From: a virus
IMG/VR virus record: IMGVR_UViG_3300044568_002216
Span: 1 to 21,716 of that record
Strand: one strand, 5' to 3'
Length of the DNA: 21,716 bases
Under the pieces are notes generated by a model that saw nothing but the letters and a program-made list of their open reading frames with translations, was not told where the DNA came from and made no database searches. Both the position numbers and the translations under genes were made by a program. Shown here piece after piece: positions 12,511 to 20,057 of the stretch (positions are counted from its first letter, which is position 1; every line of letters begins with the position of its first letter).

Positions 12511-14051
12511 TATTCCCCCAATTCAGTTTCTAAATTATCCAAGTTAGTTTCATCTAAACCACTGTCATCTACATGATGTTCTTCTGGCTCTTCACTTTCA
12601 AATAGGTTATTAAACATAGTTGATGCATTAACAGTTTTCTTGCCTGTAGCACCACGTGTGCCAATGATACTCATCCAAAACTTGCTAAAATCATCAATAA
12701 TTGCCAGTGCTTCACCTTTGTTACTAGTAGCAAAAATAGCTTCAACTACATCTTTAAAGTAAACACGATTAAATGTTTCTTGCACTAGCATACGTGGAGT
12801 AACACCTTGATCGTATTGGCGATTGGCTTCTTGCACTGCTGTCAAGTGACTCCAAACATTGTGCCCCATCTGGATAGCATAACTGAAACTATCCCACGAT
12901 GTCTTACCTTCCTTGCCAATCTTGTTTAGATCACCAGGCTTATAAATGCAGACATCTTTAATAGTGCAACGTTCGCTAATTGGACTATCTGTAAAACCAG
13001 CAAATAGATTGTCTTGAAGCACTGCATCACGGAACCTGCGGGAGTCTGTAGAATATTTTTTATCGTCGACGCTAGGCACCATACGATAGACCCATTTTTC
13101 TCTGTCTTGGATTTCTGTTTGGATATAGATCTGCCCATTAGCACTAGCCAAGAATGGACTAGCGCAATCAAACGATATTGTAAAGTTTTCATTGTGATAC
13201 TTTCTTACTGCTCTCTGTATGTCTGTTAATAGGCATGCCCACTCAAGTTTACTTGTGCCCAAGAAGTGCATCCAATCATGTAGACCTCGTTCAAGTAGTC
13301 CATCAAAGCGTAGTTCAACTAAGCGACGTAAGACTAAATGCACGTCACACATGTTCTGTCCACCCATGGCCCAACCTTCAAATGGTTGTGCGTATTGCTT
13401 GGGATCACAATACTTCTTCATGCGATCATACCAATCGTCTGCGTCTGCGTGATTCTCACCTTGCAGAACATTTAGGAACTTACATGCGCCTGTGCGATTC
13501 TTCATGAAGTAATCGTTATTGATGTAAGTGCCCTGCACTGCTTCGATATATGTATTGATACCTGTGGCTTTACGACCAGCTGGACTACGGGCTACCCAAG
13601 CTGGAATATCTAAGATCATACCACGATCCATATACGCATCCATCCAAGTAAGAACTAGTTCACGTTTCTTCTGTGCTTTAGGACACGTAGGATCTTTCCA
13701 ATCACCTTCCCATACACCTTTACCAATCTGGAAACCACCACTATCACCTAAGATAAAACTACGGCTACGATCTCTGTTTCTGACCATGTCTTCTTTTGGG
13801 CTGTGTTTGTTTACATCTAACTCAGCATGACCTGCTGAGTATAAGGCCCATTGATATGGAAAGTATGCGGCATCTGGATTGAGCCAGTTAAGCCCCTCAA
13901 TACCGTTCTCAAAGTCCGCCGGAATACGTGCTGGATCTACGTAGTTAGGGTCATGCCGTTGTTTGCCTACATAGGTGGCATAGAAACCACTCAGTGCTGG
14001 CAAGAATACAGCATAGTCTAATTGCTTGCTGGTTAGATTATCTCTTTCCAC
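12510..14051 (-). CDS. dpdA: DpdA-like DNA guanine transglycosylase (TGT superfamily)
   Basis: TIM-barrel enzyme that swaps guanine for a 7-deazaguanine; in phages the DpdA branch acts on DNA. Both TGT catalytic aspartates are visible: D103 in ILGDSGGFQIG and D295 in SFDCASPFLASANGQIY (compare the bacterial FDCVxPTRxARNG nucleophile block). The substrate loop WAMGGQNMCD matches the TGT GGLxxGE loop. The C-terminal zinc site looks reduced: C362-x5-C368-x28-H397, two Cys and one His rather than three Cys and a His. At 513 aa it is longer than tRNA-TGT (about 375). The start is GTG at 14051, 2 nt after the clamp stop, with no clear Shine-Dalgarno, so translation is probably coupled. Queuosine-type tRNA work is less likely given the phage pathway context. 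Confidence 0.85.
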   Translation of the reverse strand: MERDNLTSKQLDYAVFLPALSGFYATYVGKQRHDPNYVDPARIPADFENGIEGLNWLNPDAAYFPYQWALYSAGHAELDVNKHSPKEDMVRNRDRSRSFILGDSGGFQIGKGVWEGDWKDPTCPKAQKKRELVLTWMDAYMDRGMILDIPAWVARSPAGRKATGINTYIEAVQGTYINNDYFMKNRTGACKFLNVLQGENHADADDWYDRMKKYCDPKQYAQPFEGWAMGGQNMCDVHLVLRRLVELRFDGLLERGLHDWMHFLGTSKLEWACLLTDIQRAVRKYHNENFTISFDCASPFLASANGQIYIQTEIQDREKWVYRMVPSVDDKKYSTDSRRFRDAVLQDNLFAGFTDSPISERCTIKDVCIYKPGDLNKIGKEGKTSWDSFSYAIQMGHNVWSHLTAVQEANRQYDQGVTPRMLVQETFNRVYFKDVVEAIFATSNKGEALAIIDDFSKFWMSIIGTRGATGKKTVNASTMFNNLFESEEPEEHHVDDSGLDETNLDNLETELGE

Positions 14052-14053
14052 GA

Positions 14054-14785
14054 TTATTTGCTTTGTGCTGGTAAGATGTAGTTATAAGTCGCTAGTCCTG
14101 AATTAACAGTGATCTGTGCCGCACCTTCATCACTGATACTAAATTTCTTATCACCTGCTAGATTTAAGATACTTAATACAGCATTAACTGGCCATGACCA
14201 ATTTTTACTTAGTGTACCTGTAACACCTGCTTGGAATACAAAGTTACCTGCGTGTGAACTATGATCACCAAAACTTAATTCCAAATTACCGTTATTGGTT
14301 TTAGCAGTAAAATTTGCTTCTTCTGCGTTAGCTGACGCTTGGAATTTAAGTCTTTGGATATTAGCCACTGTAGGTTCAAATTCTACATTCCATGTTACTG
14401 CTCGCATCTTAACTGTTTTGAGTTTGTCATTAACAATCTCTTGGCTCATAAAACGATAGTCGTTCTTAAAGTCACCAGCGGCATTTTCAAAATGTAAGCC
14501 TACTGCTACCTGTTCACCGTTGCGATCTTGTTTGGTGATCGAAATCTTAGCATTATCCTTATACTCTGGAATGCCTAAGATAGTGTTTAGTTTGCCTAAA
14601 TTCGGCATACCAAAAGTGCCAATAAATTCTGCTACTGGTCCGTTTAGTTTAGCTTGAACGATGACACTACGGTCTTCTGCTAGTGCTTCAATGTTTGTTT
14701 CTGTGTCTGTGCCTGATACTTTAACTAAGTCAATAATGCCTAAGCCATAAGTGTTTTTAACGATGTCTAATAGATGGTCTCTCAT
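14054..14785 (-). CDS. 45: Sliding clamp, T4 gp45-like
   Basis: DNA polymerase processivity clamp. Length (243 aa) is close to T4 gp45 (228), and the pattern matches: an early helix, then DRSVIVQAKLNGPVAEFIGT, LGKLNTILGIPEYKDNAKI, the middle WNVEFEPTVANIQRLKFQAS, and the C-terminal strand SDEGAAQITVNSGLATYNYI. Proteins of this type form a ring around DNA and also activate late transcription in T4. AAGGAG precedes the ATG and a sigma70-type promoter lies upstream. The gene is separated from the polymerase by the methyltransferase-like gene. The sequence similarity is moderate by eye, but gene context makes the call firm. Confidence 0.85.
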   Translation of the reverse strand: MRDHLLDIVKNTYGLGIIDLVKVSGTDTETNIEALAEDRSVIVQAKLNGPVAEFIGTFGMPNLGKLNTILGIPEYKDNAKISITKQDRNGEQVAVGLHFENAAGDFKNDYRFMSQEIVNDKLKTVKMRAVTWNVEFEPTVANIQRLKFQASANAEEANFTAKTNNGNLELSFGDHSSHAGNFVFQAGVTGTLSKNWSWPVNAVLSILNLAGDKKFSISDEGAAQITVNSGLATYNYILPAQSK

Positions 14786-14806
14786 GTGTTTCTCCTTTGA
14801 TAATTG

Positions 14807-14835
14807 ATTATATATGGTTTATTTAGATCTTGCAA
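14807..14835 (-). promoter_or_regulatory. Sigma70-type promoter TTGCAA-N17-TATAAT for clamp/dpdA operon
   Basis: In the 64-nt gap after the methyltransferase-like gene: -35 TTGCAA (14830-14835, four of six consensus), perfect -10 at 14807-14812 and 17-bp spacer. The spacer contains TCTAAATA (14820-14827), one change from the T4 late octamer TATAAATA. The short leader carries AAGGAG. It would drive clamp, dpdA and the genes down to the DegT-like gene. Confidence 0.7.
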
Positions 14836-14849
14836 GTGGTTTGATAAAA

Positions 14850-15809
14850 TTATTTTGTTAAAACCTCTCCTACAGCTTGTTGTCGTTTTATCGTGCATAA
14901 TACACCTGGCTTTTTAATTTCGCCCCAACTGACCCAAGTTTTTCGAATGTCTTTAGTTTCAACATCTATAAATGTAATAATTTCAAATCCAATATCAGAT
15001 ATCATTTTGTGTAAAATAGGTGTAGTCATCCAACAAGCTTCATTATCATCAACCATCTGTGCAGATCTTTCAACATCACAGTTGTTATAACTAAACATAA
15101 ATACTCCGCCTGGTCTTAATAAGGATAAAATTGATCTGAGATATTTTTCAATTTGATCCGTTGGTAGATAATTTAAAAAATCCCAACAGAGAATAAATCC
15201 AAACTGATTTTGTGGTATCACTGTTAAATTATTATCTGTAATTTTATACAATCGAAGTCTTCTTCGATAAATCTCTGGGTAACTAACAATTGATTCTGTT
15301 AAATGTTCCATGTCGTCACCGATTAAATATAACGGATCATTAGCTACCATGCTGTTAATACGGTCCTTGGGAATTGCATATTCCGATAAAATTTTATTAT
15401 TTGAATATTGAAAATATCTACAATTCAACTGCATGCCAGGAAACCGCCAATCGCTATAACCACTGATTCTGCTTAGTATTAAATTTTCTAATTCCGGATT
15501 AGTTGATAAAAATTGAGATGTGGTTGCTTCCGGTTGTATAGTGTTTTTAACCTGTAGATCGATGTCTCCTTCGACTTTTTTAATTGATTCTAATATTACA
15601 TTGATAATATTGTTATTTTTATCTAATAGATTTTGATAAGCAGACACAAATCCGTCTATATAACTATCATATTCGGGTAAATTATGTCTACATCTGATAA
15701 TCTCAGTCAGTCTCTTTTTTTCAGAGATAATATCATCTATAGACAGATCTTTAATAGTGTCTCGAAGGTCATTTCTAAATTTTACTAATTCACTTAGCTT
15801 GGCCATCAT
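14850..15809 (-). CDS. Class I SAM-dependent methyltransferase-like protein (319 aa)
   Basis: The C-terminal half looks like a Rossmann methyltransferase: FGFILCWDFLNYLPTDQIEK followed by ILSLLRPGGVFMFSYNN, the usual strand 4 - helix - LRPGG - strand 5 series, then MISDIGFEIITF. The SAM-binding GxGxG strand is not obvious; the equivalent region may be DPLYLIGDDMEHL. The N-terminal 100 residues are helical and probably coiled coil (RNDLRDTIKDLSIDDIISEK). Markedly more AT-rich than the polymerase and clamp genes on either side, so likely acquired separately. The start overlaps the polymerase stop as ATGA with no Shine-Dalgarno. The substrate is unknown; such genes in marine phages often accompany glycan genes. 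Confidence 0.65.
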   Translation of the reverse strand: MMAKLSELVKFRNDLRDTIKDLSIDDIISEKKRLTEIIRCRHNLPEYDSYIDGFVSAYQNLLDKNNNIINVILESIKKVEGDIDLQVKNTIQPEATTSQFLSTNPELENLILSRISGYSDWRFPGMQLNCRYFQYSNNKILSEYAIPKDRINSMVANDPLYLIGDDMEHLTESIVSYPEIYRRRLRLYKITDNNLTVIPQNQFGFILCWDFLNYLPTDQIEKYLRSILSLLRPGGVFMFSYNNCDVERSAQMVDDNEACWMTTPILHKMISDIGFEIITFIDVETKDIRKTWVSWGEIKKPGVLCTIKRQQAVGEVLTK

Positions 15810-18463
15810 TCAAACGTAAATAAATTGTCAAATGTTGTGGCGATCTGTGTGTTCTCTGCGATCTTCCAATTCAACACACCTAATAAGTTTTCTACCTTTT
15901 GATCTACGATACCAGTTTCCATGCTGGCATCATCAAATGGTAATTCCTTAAACCACGCTGGTATGTGTGTTTCATCTGTAGGATAACCAACACTGCTATA
16001 ACCCAGTGGGTTATCTTTTAATTTACACACGATGGTTTTCATTCCATCGACGATTGACATTGAATAGTTATCACCCATCATACGTTTTAAGTTATTCCAA
16101 TTCATAGCCGCACGCACATGTCCTGGCATGTTGGCTTTACCTAGGCGTTCTTCTTCCTTGGTATACTTGGTCAGGTTGTTGACACGTTTAGGCGTGCCTT
16201 TCTCCCAAGCTGGACGCTCTGTGAATACCAGTTTAAACTCACGGACTTTATCGATAATAGCGTCACGCTGTGCGCCTGTGAGCGTATCTAATAGGATCTC
16301 ACTTAAGAAGTCTTGGATGACCTTTGGAGTATCTGATCGTTTTAAGTCCAAGCCCATGGCTTTTACTTTGCCGGGCGTGCCGTGAGTATCTAAACGATGT
16401 CCTTCCATATCATAGATCAACACGGCATAACGTTTCTTCTTGATAAACAGGCCTTTGAGTGCTACAAGTTCACGACCACCTTTGATCAGTTCACCTTGGC
16501 GTCGCGGAGTATGAAAAGCACGCTCACAAAATGCGGGAAAACTTTCGTTGACTTGATCGGCGATGCTGTCATACAAGCCCACTGCTATATCTTTGTTCCA
16601 TTCCATCTTACCAGCCTCAACATCTGCACGGACCATTGGATACGCACTGAAGTAACACGAGTCAGTATCACCATAGATAATCGCTTCACCTACATGATCA
16701 TACTTGCCTGTTATACATTCATTAATATAGGCATCCATGTGCTTGGCGATAGTCCTACCAGTAAGTGTTGTAGACTGTCCGATACGCTTGTCGAAGAAAC
16801 GGCACCCTGGATTTAAGATAGCACCATACAGTGAATTCAAATTAATCTTCTTAACTAACTGACGTTTGTCCCAGAACGCTGTGTCTTCATCAGTCGTGGC
16901 TTCTTTTTTCTTGGCCTGCATTTCTTTACGTTCTGCATACCAACGTTCTAGTAAGCCAGGTATAACACCTTTGCGTTCATTGTTAAAGATAGTACCGTTA
17001 GCTGAAAGTATCCATGGTTTATTACTGTCAAAGATCAATCGCCAACAGTCTGCGGCACTTAGGACGTCACTGGTACCATTGGCCCAATCAATGGTAATCT
17101 CTGTACCAACTTCACCATTCATGACTGCGGCGTATTCCAACGATCCAAACAAACCTTCCCAGGCGTCAGCGAATGACGAACCTCCTGTTTGTTTCTCTTT
17201 GATATAGTGTTCAGTCATTACAGGACGCAGTTGTCCTACAATAGTCTCTGGACCCATGTTCAACGCACGAATAGCTGAAGGATATAGTGAGTTAATGTCA
17301 ATAGCACCAATATAATCATGCATACCTGCTTTTGGAGTCGCTACATACGCACCTGCCGCCTGTGTATCAAACTGTTCATCACGATTGCGATTTGGCACGA
17401 TCATGCCCAGCTGATGTGCTTCATTGATGATAGCCTGTTCTGTAACTGCTACCGCACCCATGGTAGTCTGTAGTAGCACAGTGTTATCATGCGCCAACTC
17501 ATTGGCTAGATCTAAGAAGCGTAGTTTCTTATCTAGTTTGTGTAACAAGGCAGTATCTTGACGGTTATACTCGATAAACTTAGCAAAGTCTTTGTTATAT
17601 AATTGATCTAGTGTGCCCTCATATTGTGTTTTACTTTCACCTAGTTCGTATTCTGAAATAGCATCTAGACTATAACTGTGTCGTTCTTCATAGGTGTATT
17701 TACGATACAGTTGCATATAGTCCATATGCACACGACCAATAAGATCAAAGGTCAAGTTAGCTGCACCAAAGCGTTCAAATTCACGCTGTTTAGGGAACTG
17801 ACCCCATAAGCAGAATCTGCGTGTGTCATCTTTGCTCAGCACACGATTGGTACGCTGTACCATATATGGAATGTCAAAGCCCTCTGAGTTCCAACCTGAT
17901 AATATATCAGCATCGTCGATCAAATCCAAGAACGTTTTAAGTAGGTCTTCTTCACGTTCCATAAGGAAACAGTTATCATACTGACGACAGATTTCTTCAG
18001 CGGTTTCCCAGCTCATGCTCTTAGGCGGAATCACCATGGTTACTAGTTTGTCTAGCCAATCTAAGTATACTGATACCGCAGTGATAGGATTGAATGGATC
18101 TTCTGGACGACTGAATCCTCTGACAGGGTCAAAGTCTACCTCAATGTCAAAGAACGCTGTTTGTAGTTTAGGGGATTTCTGTCCAAGATAATTTTCTTCT
18201 AGACAGCGGAACACGGGATTGATATCACTTTCCCAGATGCGCTTACCACTATTGATTTTAAGTTCCTTGTGGAACTCTTTGCCTATGCGTGTTGAGAATC
18301 TCGACACTGGTGTATCATAGATAGTGCGGAACTTACCGCGAGGATCATCATAATAAAAAGTATAATTAGCAGGAAACTCTTTATACTCTCTTTGCCCATT
18401 TACACGCTCAACGATATAAATGCGATCTTTTGTTCTATCGAACAATGCGTCTACGTAACTCAT
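15806..18463 (-). CDS. 43: DNA polymerase, family B (T4 gp43-like)
   Basis: Replicative polymerase with proofreading, 885 aa (T4 gp43 is 898). Exonuclease motifs: Exo I FFDIEVDFD (D106, E108), Exo II ILSGWNSEGFDIPYM (D197), Exo III EYNRQDTALLHKL (D303). Polymerase motifs: A in AIDINSLYPSAIRAL (D389), B in VKKINLNSLYGAILN (K/N around 538-547), C in IIYGDTDSCYFS (D599, D601). All catalytic acidic residues are present, so it should be active in both functions. AAGGA lies upstream of the ATG. The leader, about 60 nt from a weak promoter, carries a GC-rich hairpin. The gene overlaps the methyltransferase-like gene by ATGA. Confidence 0.97.
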   Translation of the reverse strand: MSYVDALFDRTKDRIYIVERVNGQREYKEFPANYTFYYDDPRGKFRTIYDTPVSRFSTRIGKEFHKELKINSGKRIWESDINPVFRCLEENYLGQKSPKLQTAFFDIEVDFDPVRGFSRPEDPFNPITAVSVYLDWLDKLVTMVIPPKSMSWETAEEICRQYDNCFLMEREEDLLKTFLDLIDDADILSGWNSEGFDIPYMVQRTNRVLSKDDTRRFCLWGQFPKQREFERFGAANLTFDLIGRVHMDYMQLYRKYTYEERHSYSLDAISEYELGESKTQYEGTLDQLYNKDFAKFIEYNRQDTALLHKLDKKLRFLDLANELAHDNTVLLQTTMGAVAVTEQAIINEAHQLGMIVPNRNRDEQFDTQAAGAYVATPKAGMHDYIGAIDINSLYPSAIRALNMGPETIVGQLRPVMTEHYIKEKQTGGSSFADAWEGLFGSLEYAAVMNGEVGTEITIDWANGTSDVLSAADCWRLIFDSNKPWILSANGTIFNNERKGVIPGLLERWYAERKEMQAKKKEATTDEDTAFWDKRQLVKKINLNSLYGAILNPGCRFFDKRIGQSTTLTGRTIAKHMDAYINECITGKYDHVGEAIIYGDTDSCYFSAYPMVRADVEAGKMEWNKDIAVGLYDSIADQVNESFPAFCERAFHTPRRQGELIKGGRELVALKGLFIKKKRYAVLIYDMEGHRLDTHGTPGKVKAMGLDLKRSDTPKVIQDFLSEILLDTLTGAQRDAIIDKVREFKLVFTERPAWEKGTPKRVNNLTKYTKEEERLGKANMPGHVRAAMNWNNLKRMMGDNYSMSIVDGMKTIVCKLKDNPLGYSSVGYPTDETHIPAWFKELPFDDASMETGIVDQKVENLLGVLNWKIAENTQIATTFDNLFTFE

Positions 18464-18507
18464 CTTTTTCCTTTTTGTGCGACTTCTAGCTCACACACAC
18501 TCTTCAT

Positions 18508-18520
18508 GCCCAAGGTGGGC
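18508..18520. promoter_or_regulatory. Hairpin in the DNA polymerase leader
   Basis: GCCCA-AGG-TGGGC inverted repeat (5-bp stem, 3-nt loop) in the 63-nt gap before the polymerase. On the minus strand it would lie near the 5' end of the polymerase mRNA, about 45 nt before the ATG. T4 gp43 represses its own translation by binding a leader hairpin, so an analogous operator is possible. On the plus strand it is followed by GTTTTATT and could act as a weak terminator against antisense transcription. Neither is proven. Confidence 0.45.
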
Positions 18521-18526
18521 GTTTTA

Positions 18527-18814
18527 TTAATTATACAGCAATCTAGCATAACCTACAAGATCAACTATGAAAATAGTTAGGCTGGTCATAAACAATCCAA
18601 AACTTCCTCTGCTCAATGCTGAATACATGCTGATAGCTAAACAGCAAAAGAATAGAGGATAAACTATTAAAAATGGTACATCGGGCACAGTAGCGGCAAA
18701 TGTTACTACCACGATTATATTTAGAAACCAATTAAAGACTTCTAAACATAGTCTGACAGGGTGACCGTGCCAATCTCGCTTGATAAAATTAACTGTTGCG
18801 TGCCAATCAATCAA
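18527..18814 (-). CDS. Small phage membrane protein (95 aa)
   Basis: After a polar N-terminus (MIDWHATVNFIKRDWHGHPV) it has three hydrophobic segments at about residues 27-45, 47-68 and 71-92, so it is an integral membrane protein, probably with three spans. Function unknown. The likely start is a TTG at 18814, overlapping the DsbA-like stop as TTGA, with no Shine-Dalgarno; no better start is available before the first membrane span. Translation would be coupled to the previous gene. The last codons and the stop overlap the -10 region of the polymerase promoter. Confidence 0.6.
   Translation of the reverse strand: MIDWHATVNFIKRDWHGHPVRLCLEVFNWFLNIIVVVTFAATVPDVPFLIVYPLFFCCLAISMYSALSRGSFGLFMTSLTIFIVDLVGYARLLYN
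18530..18558 (-). promoter_or_regulatory. Weak sigma70-type promoter TTGTAG-N17-TATAAT before DNA polymerase
   Basis: The -10 (18530-18535) is perfect and the -35 (18553-18558) matches only TTG; spacing is 17 bp. It lies within the final codons of the membrane-protein gene. The start point would be near 18523, giving a leader of about 60 nt that begins just before the GCCCA/TGGGC hairpin. Confidence 0.5.
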
Positions 18815-19071
18815 ACTGTGCGACCAACTGTTTCTAAGATATCTGTTAAGGTTTCGTGATCAGCGTTAGTTTCAGTTAATTTTGATTTTTGGGCGATCTT
18901 AATAGCTTTTTTTAGGATAGCTGGTTTGATTTCTAGTTCTTCTGCTACTGCTTTTACAGTATCATTCAAGCCTGCGCTCAAATCTTCTACTTCTTGTAAT
19001 ACTGCAATCCCTTCGTTAATTAATTGAGTTAATTTAGCTTTTTGTTCGCCTGAAAACATTTTTGATGCCAT
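18811..19071 (-). CDS. DsbA-like small dsDNA-binding protein (86 aa)
   Basis: Nearly all-helical small protein: FSGEQKAKLTQLINEGIAVL, EVEDLSAGLNDTVKAVAEEL, then EIKPAILKKAIKIAQK and a terminal DILETVGR. Size, helix pattern and the central LKKAIKIA segment resemble T4 DsbA (89 aa), a double-stranded DNA-binding protein that stimulates late promoters, and its cyanophage relatives. This is recognition by pattern, not a proven homology. It has its own promoter and a strong AAGGAG. It opens the polymerase block. It is unrelated to the bacterial disulfide protein also called DsbA. Confidence 0.6.
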   Translation of the reverse strand: MASKMFSGEQKAKLTQLINEGIAVLQEVEDLSAGLNDTVKAVAEELEIKPAILKKAIKIAQKSKLTETNADHETLTDILETVGRTV

Positions 19072-19098
19072 GATTGGCTCTCCTTGATTGAAAAATTA

Positions 19099-19127
19099 AT
19101 TATACTATAATTATATATCTGTGTCTA
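19099..19127 (-). promoter_or_regulatory. Sigma70-type promoter TAGACA-N17-TATAAT
   Basis: The -35 (19122-19127, five of six consensus) contains the TAG stop of the glycosyltransferase-like gene; the perfect -10 is 19099-19104 with 17-bp spacing. The start point would be near 19092, giving a leader of about 21 nt with AAGGAG at 19080-19085. A second TATAAT just upstream offers an alternative -10. Confidence 0.7.
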
Positions 19128-20057
19128 CCGGGATTCAAAAAAATCTATAATCGGATCTACTATTTCTTTTTTGACACGCTCTTTTATTAATTGGATATTA
19201 AAAAATAAATGATGATTGTGCAGTGTTTTTTCGATCGTTAATTTATCATATTCTACATACTTGAACAGTTTTATATTATCTACTATCTTTTTAACCCTGA
19301 TTAATTTATCATGATAAGTATCATAACTTTCATCAAAGAGATTATCATAGGTTTCAAATCCTTGATTACGTAAATACTCTAGTAATCCTGCCTGCCCAAA
19401 AATCATGAAAGGATGATAAAATGCGATAGGTTTAAAACTTTTTTCAGTTATGTGCAATAGTTTAGTATCGTCTACTAGAGTTTCTGATACTAAACTAAAA
19501 TAAGTTTGATCATACCAATTTGGATTGAAGTACCTTTGATTTTGTCCTGTGAGTTGCTCGCCTGGTCTACCCCAAAAATTCGCAAGAGCATCTTCTGGCA
19601 GATATTTTCCTAATCTTTCAATATAACTGTAAATAAACTCGTCTAAATATTCTCCAACACGATCAAACAGCAGATCATGACTTTCTTTGCGTAGGCCCAT
19701 GGGCATTAAGGCTTTTTTGGAATAATTCCTATTGGGAACATATTGATCATAGCCTTTTCTATAATAGAGTAACGCTTCGTGGTACCAAAACCAGTTTGGA
19801 TTAATCAGTTTGAAAGAATTTGGCAAACTTAATTCATCAACACCCCATAAAAGATCTATTATCAAAGGATATCCTTGTTGATGTAGTTCTTTATACCAAC
19901 GGTCTGTTGTAAGATTTGAAACTAAAAGTGAATTAGCTTTTTCTGGTATTTGATCTTCTATATACACTATATTAAAATATTCTGATATCAGATCTGTAAG
20001 TGCTACCTGATGGAAACTGGTCCAATTGGTTTTGGATAAAACTAAATTTGGTTTCAT
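19125..20057 (-). CDS. Glycosyltransferase-like protein, accessory (310 aa)
   Basis: The C-terminal part ITEKSFKPIAFYHPFMIFGQ followed by LLEYLRNQGFETYDNLFDES matches, from memory, the donor-binding end of a group of marine phage glycosyltransferases related in layout to fucosyltransferase-type (GT10) proteins. The N-terminal half is less typical (NIVYIEDQIPEKANSLLVSN; PLIIDLLWGVDELSLP). It is strongly AT-rich compared with neighbours, suggesting separate acquisition. The start overlaps the 139-aa gene as ATGA, with AGGAT upstream. It would add a sugar to an unknown acceptor. Family assignment is moderate; donor and acceptor cannot be inferred. Confidence 0.6.
   Translation of the reverse strand: MKPNLVLSKTNWTSFHQVALTDLISEYFNIVYIEDQIPEKANSLLVSNLTTDRWYKELHQQGYPLIIDLLWGVDELSLPNSFKLINPNWFWYHEALLYYRKGYDQYVPNRNYSKKALMPMGLRKESHDLLFDRVGEYLDEFIYSYIERLGKYLPEDALANFWGRPGEQLTGQNQRYFNPNWYDQTYFSLVSETLVDDTKLLHITEKSFKPIAFYHPFMIFGQAGLLEYLRNQGFETYDNLFDESYDTYHDKLIRVKKIVDNIKLFKYVEYDKLTIEKTLHNHHLFFNIQLIKERVKKEIVDPIIDFFESR

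Noticed and set aside
16397-16816. A 139-codon plus-strand frame opposite the DNA polymerase gene
   Set aside because: It is antisense to the conserved polymerase palm region, has no family resemblance, and all supported genes are on the minus strand. Other plus-strand frames were rejected for the same reason.
18508-18526. Intrinsic terminator for minus-strand transcription between the membrane protein and DNA polymerase
   Set aside because: The T-run lies on the plus-strand side of the hairpin; on the minus strand the stem is preceded by A residues and followed by no T-run.
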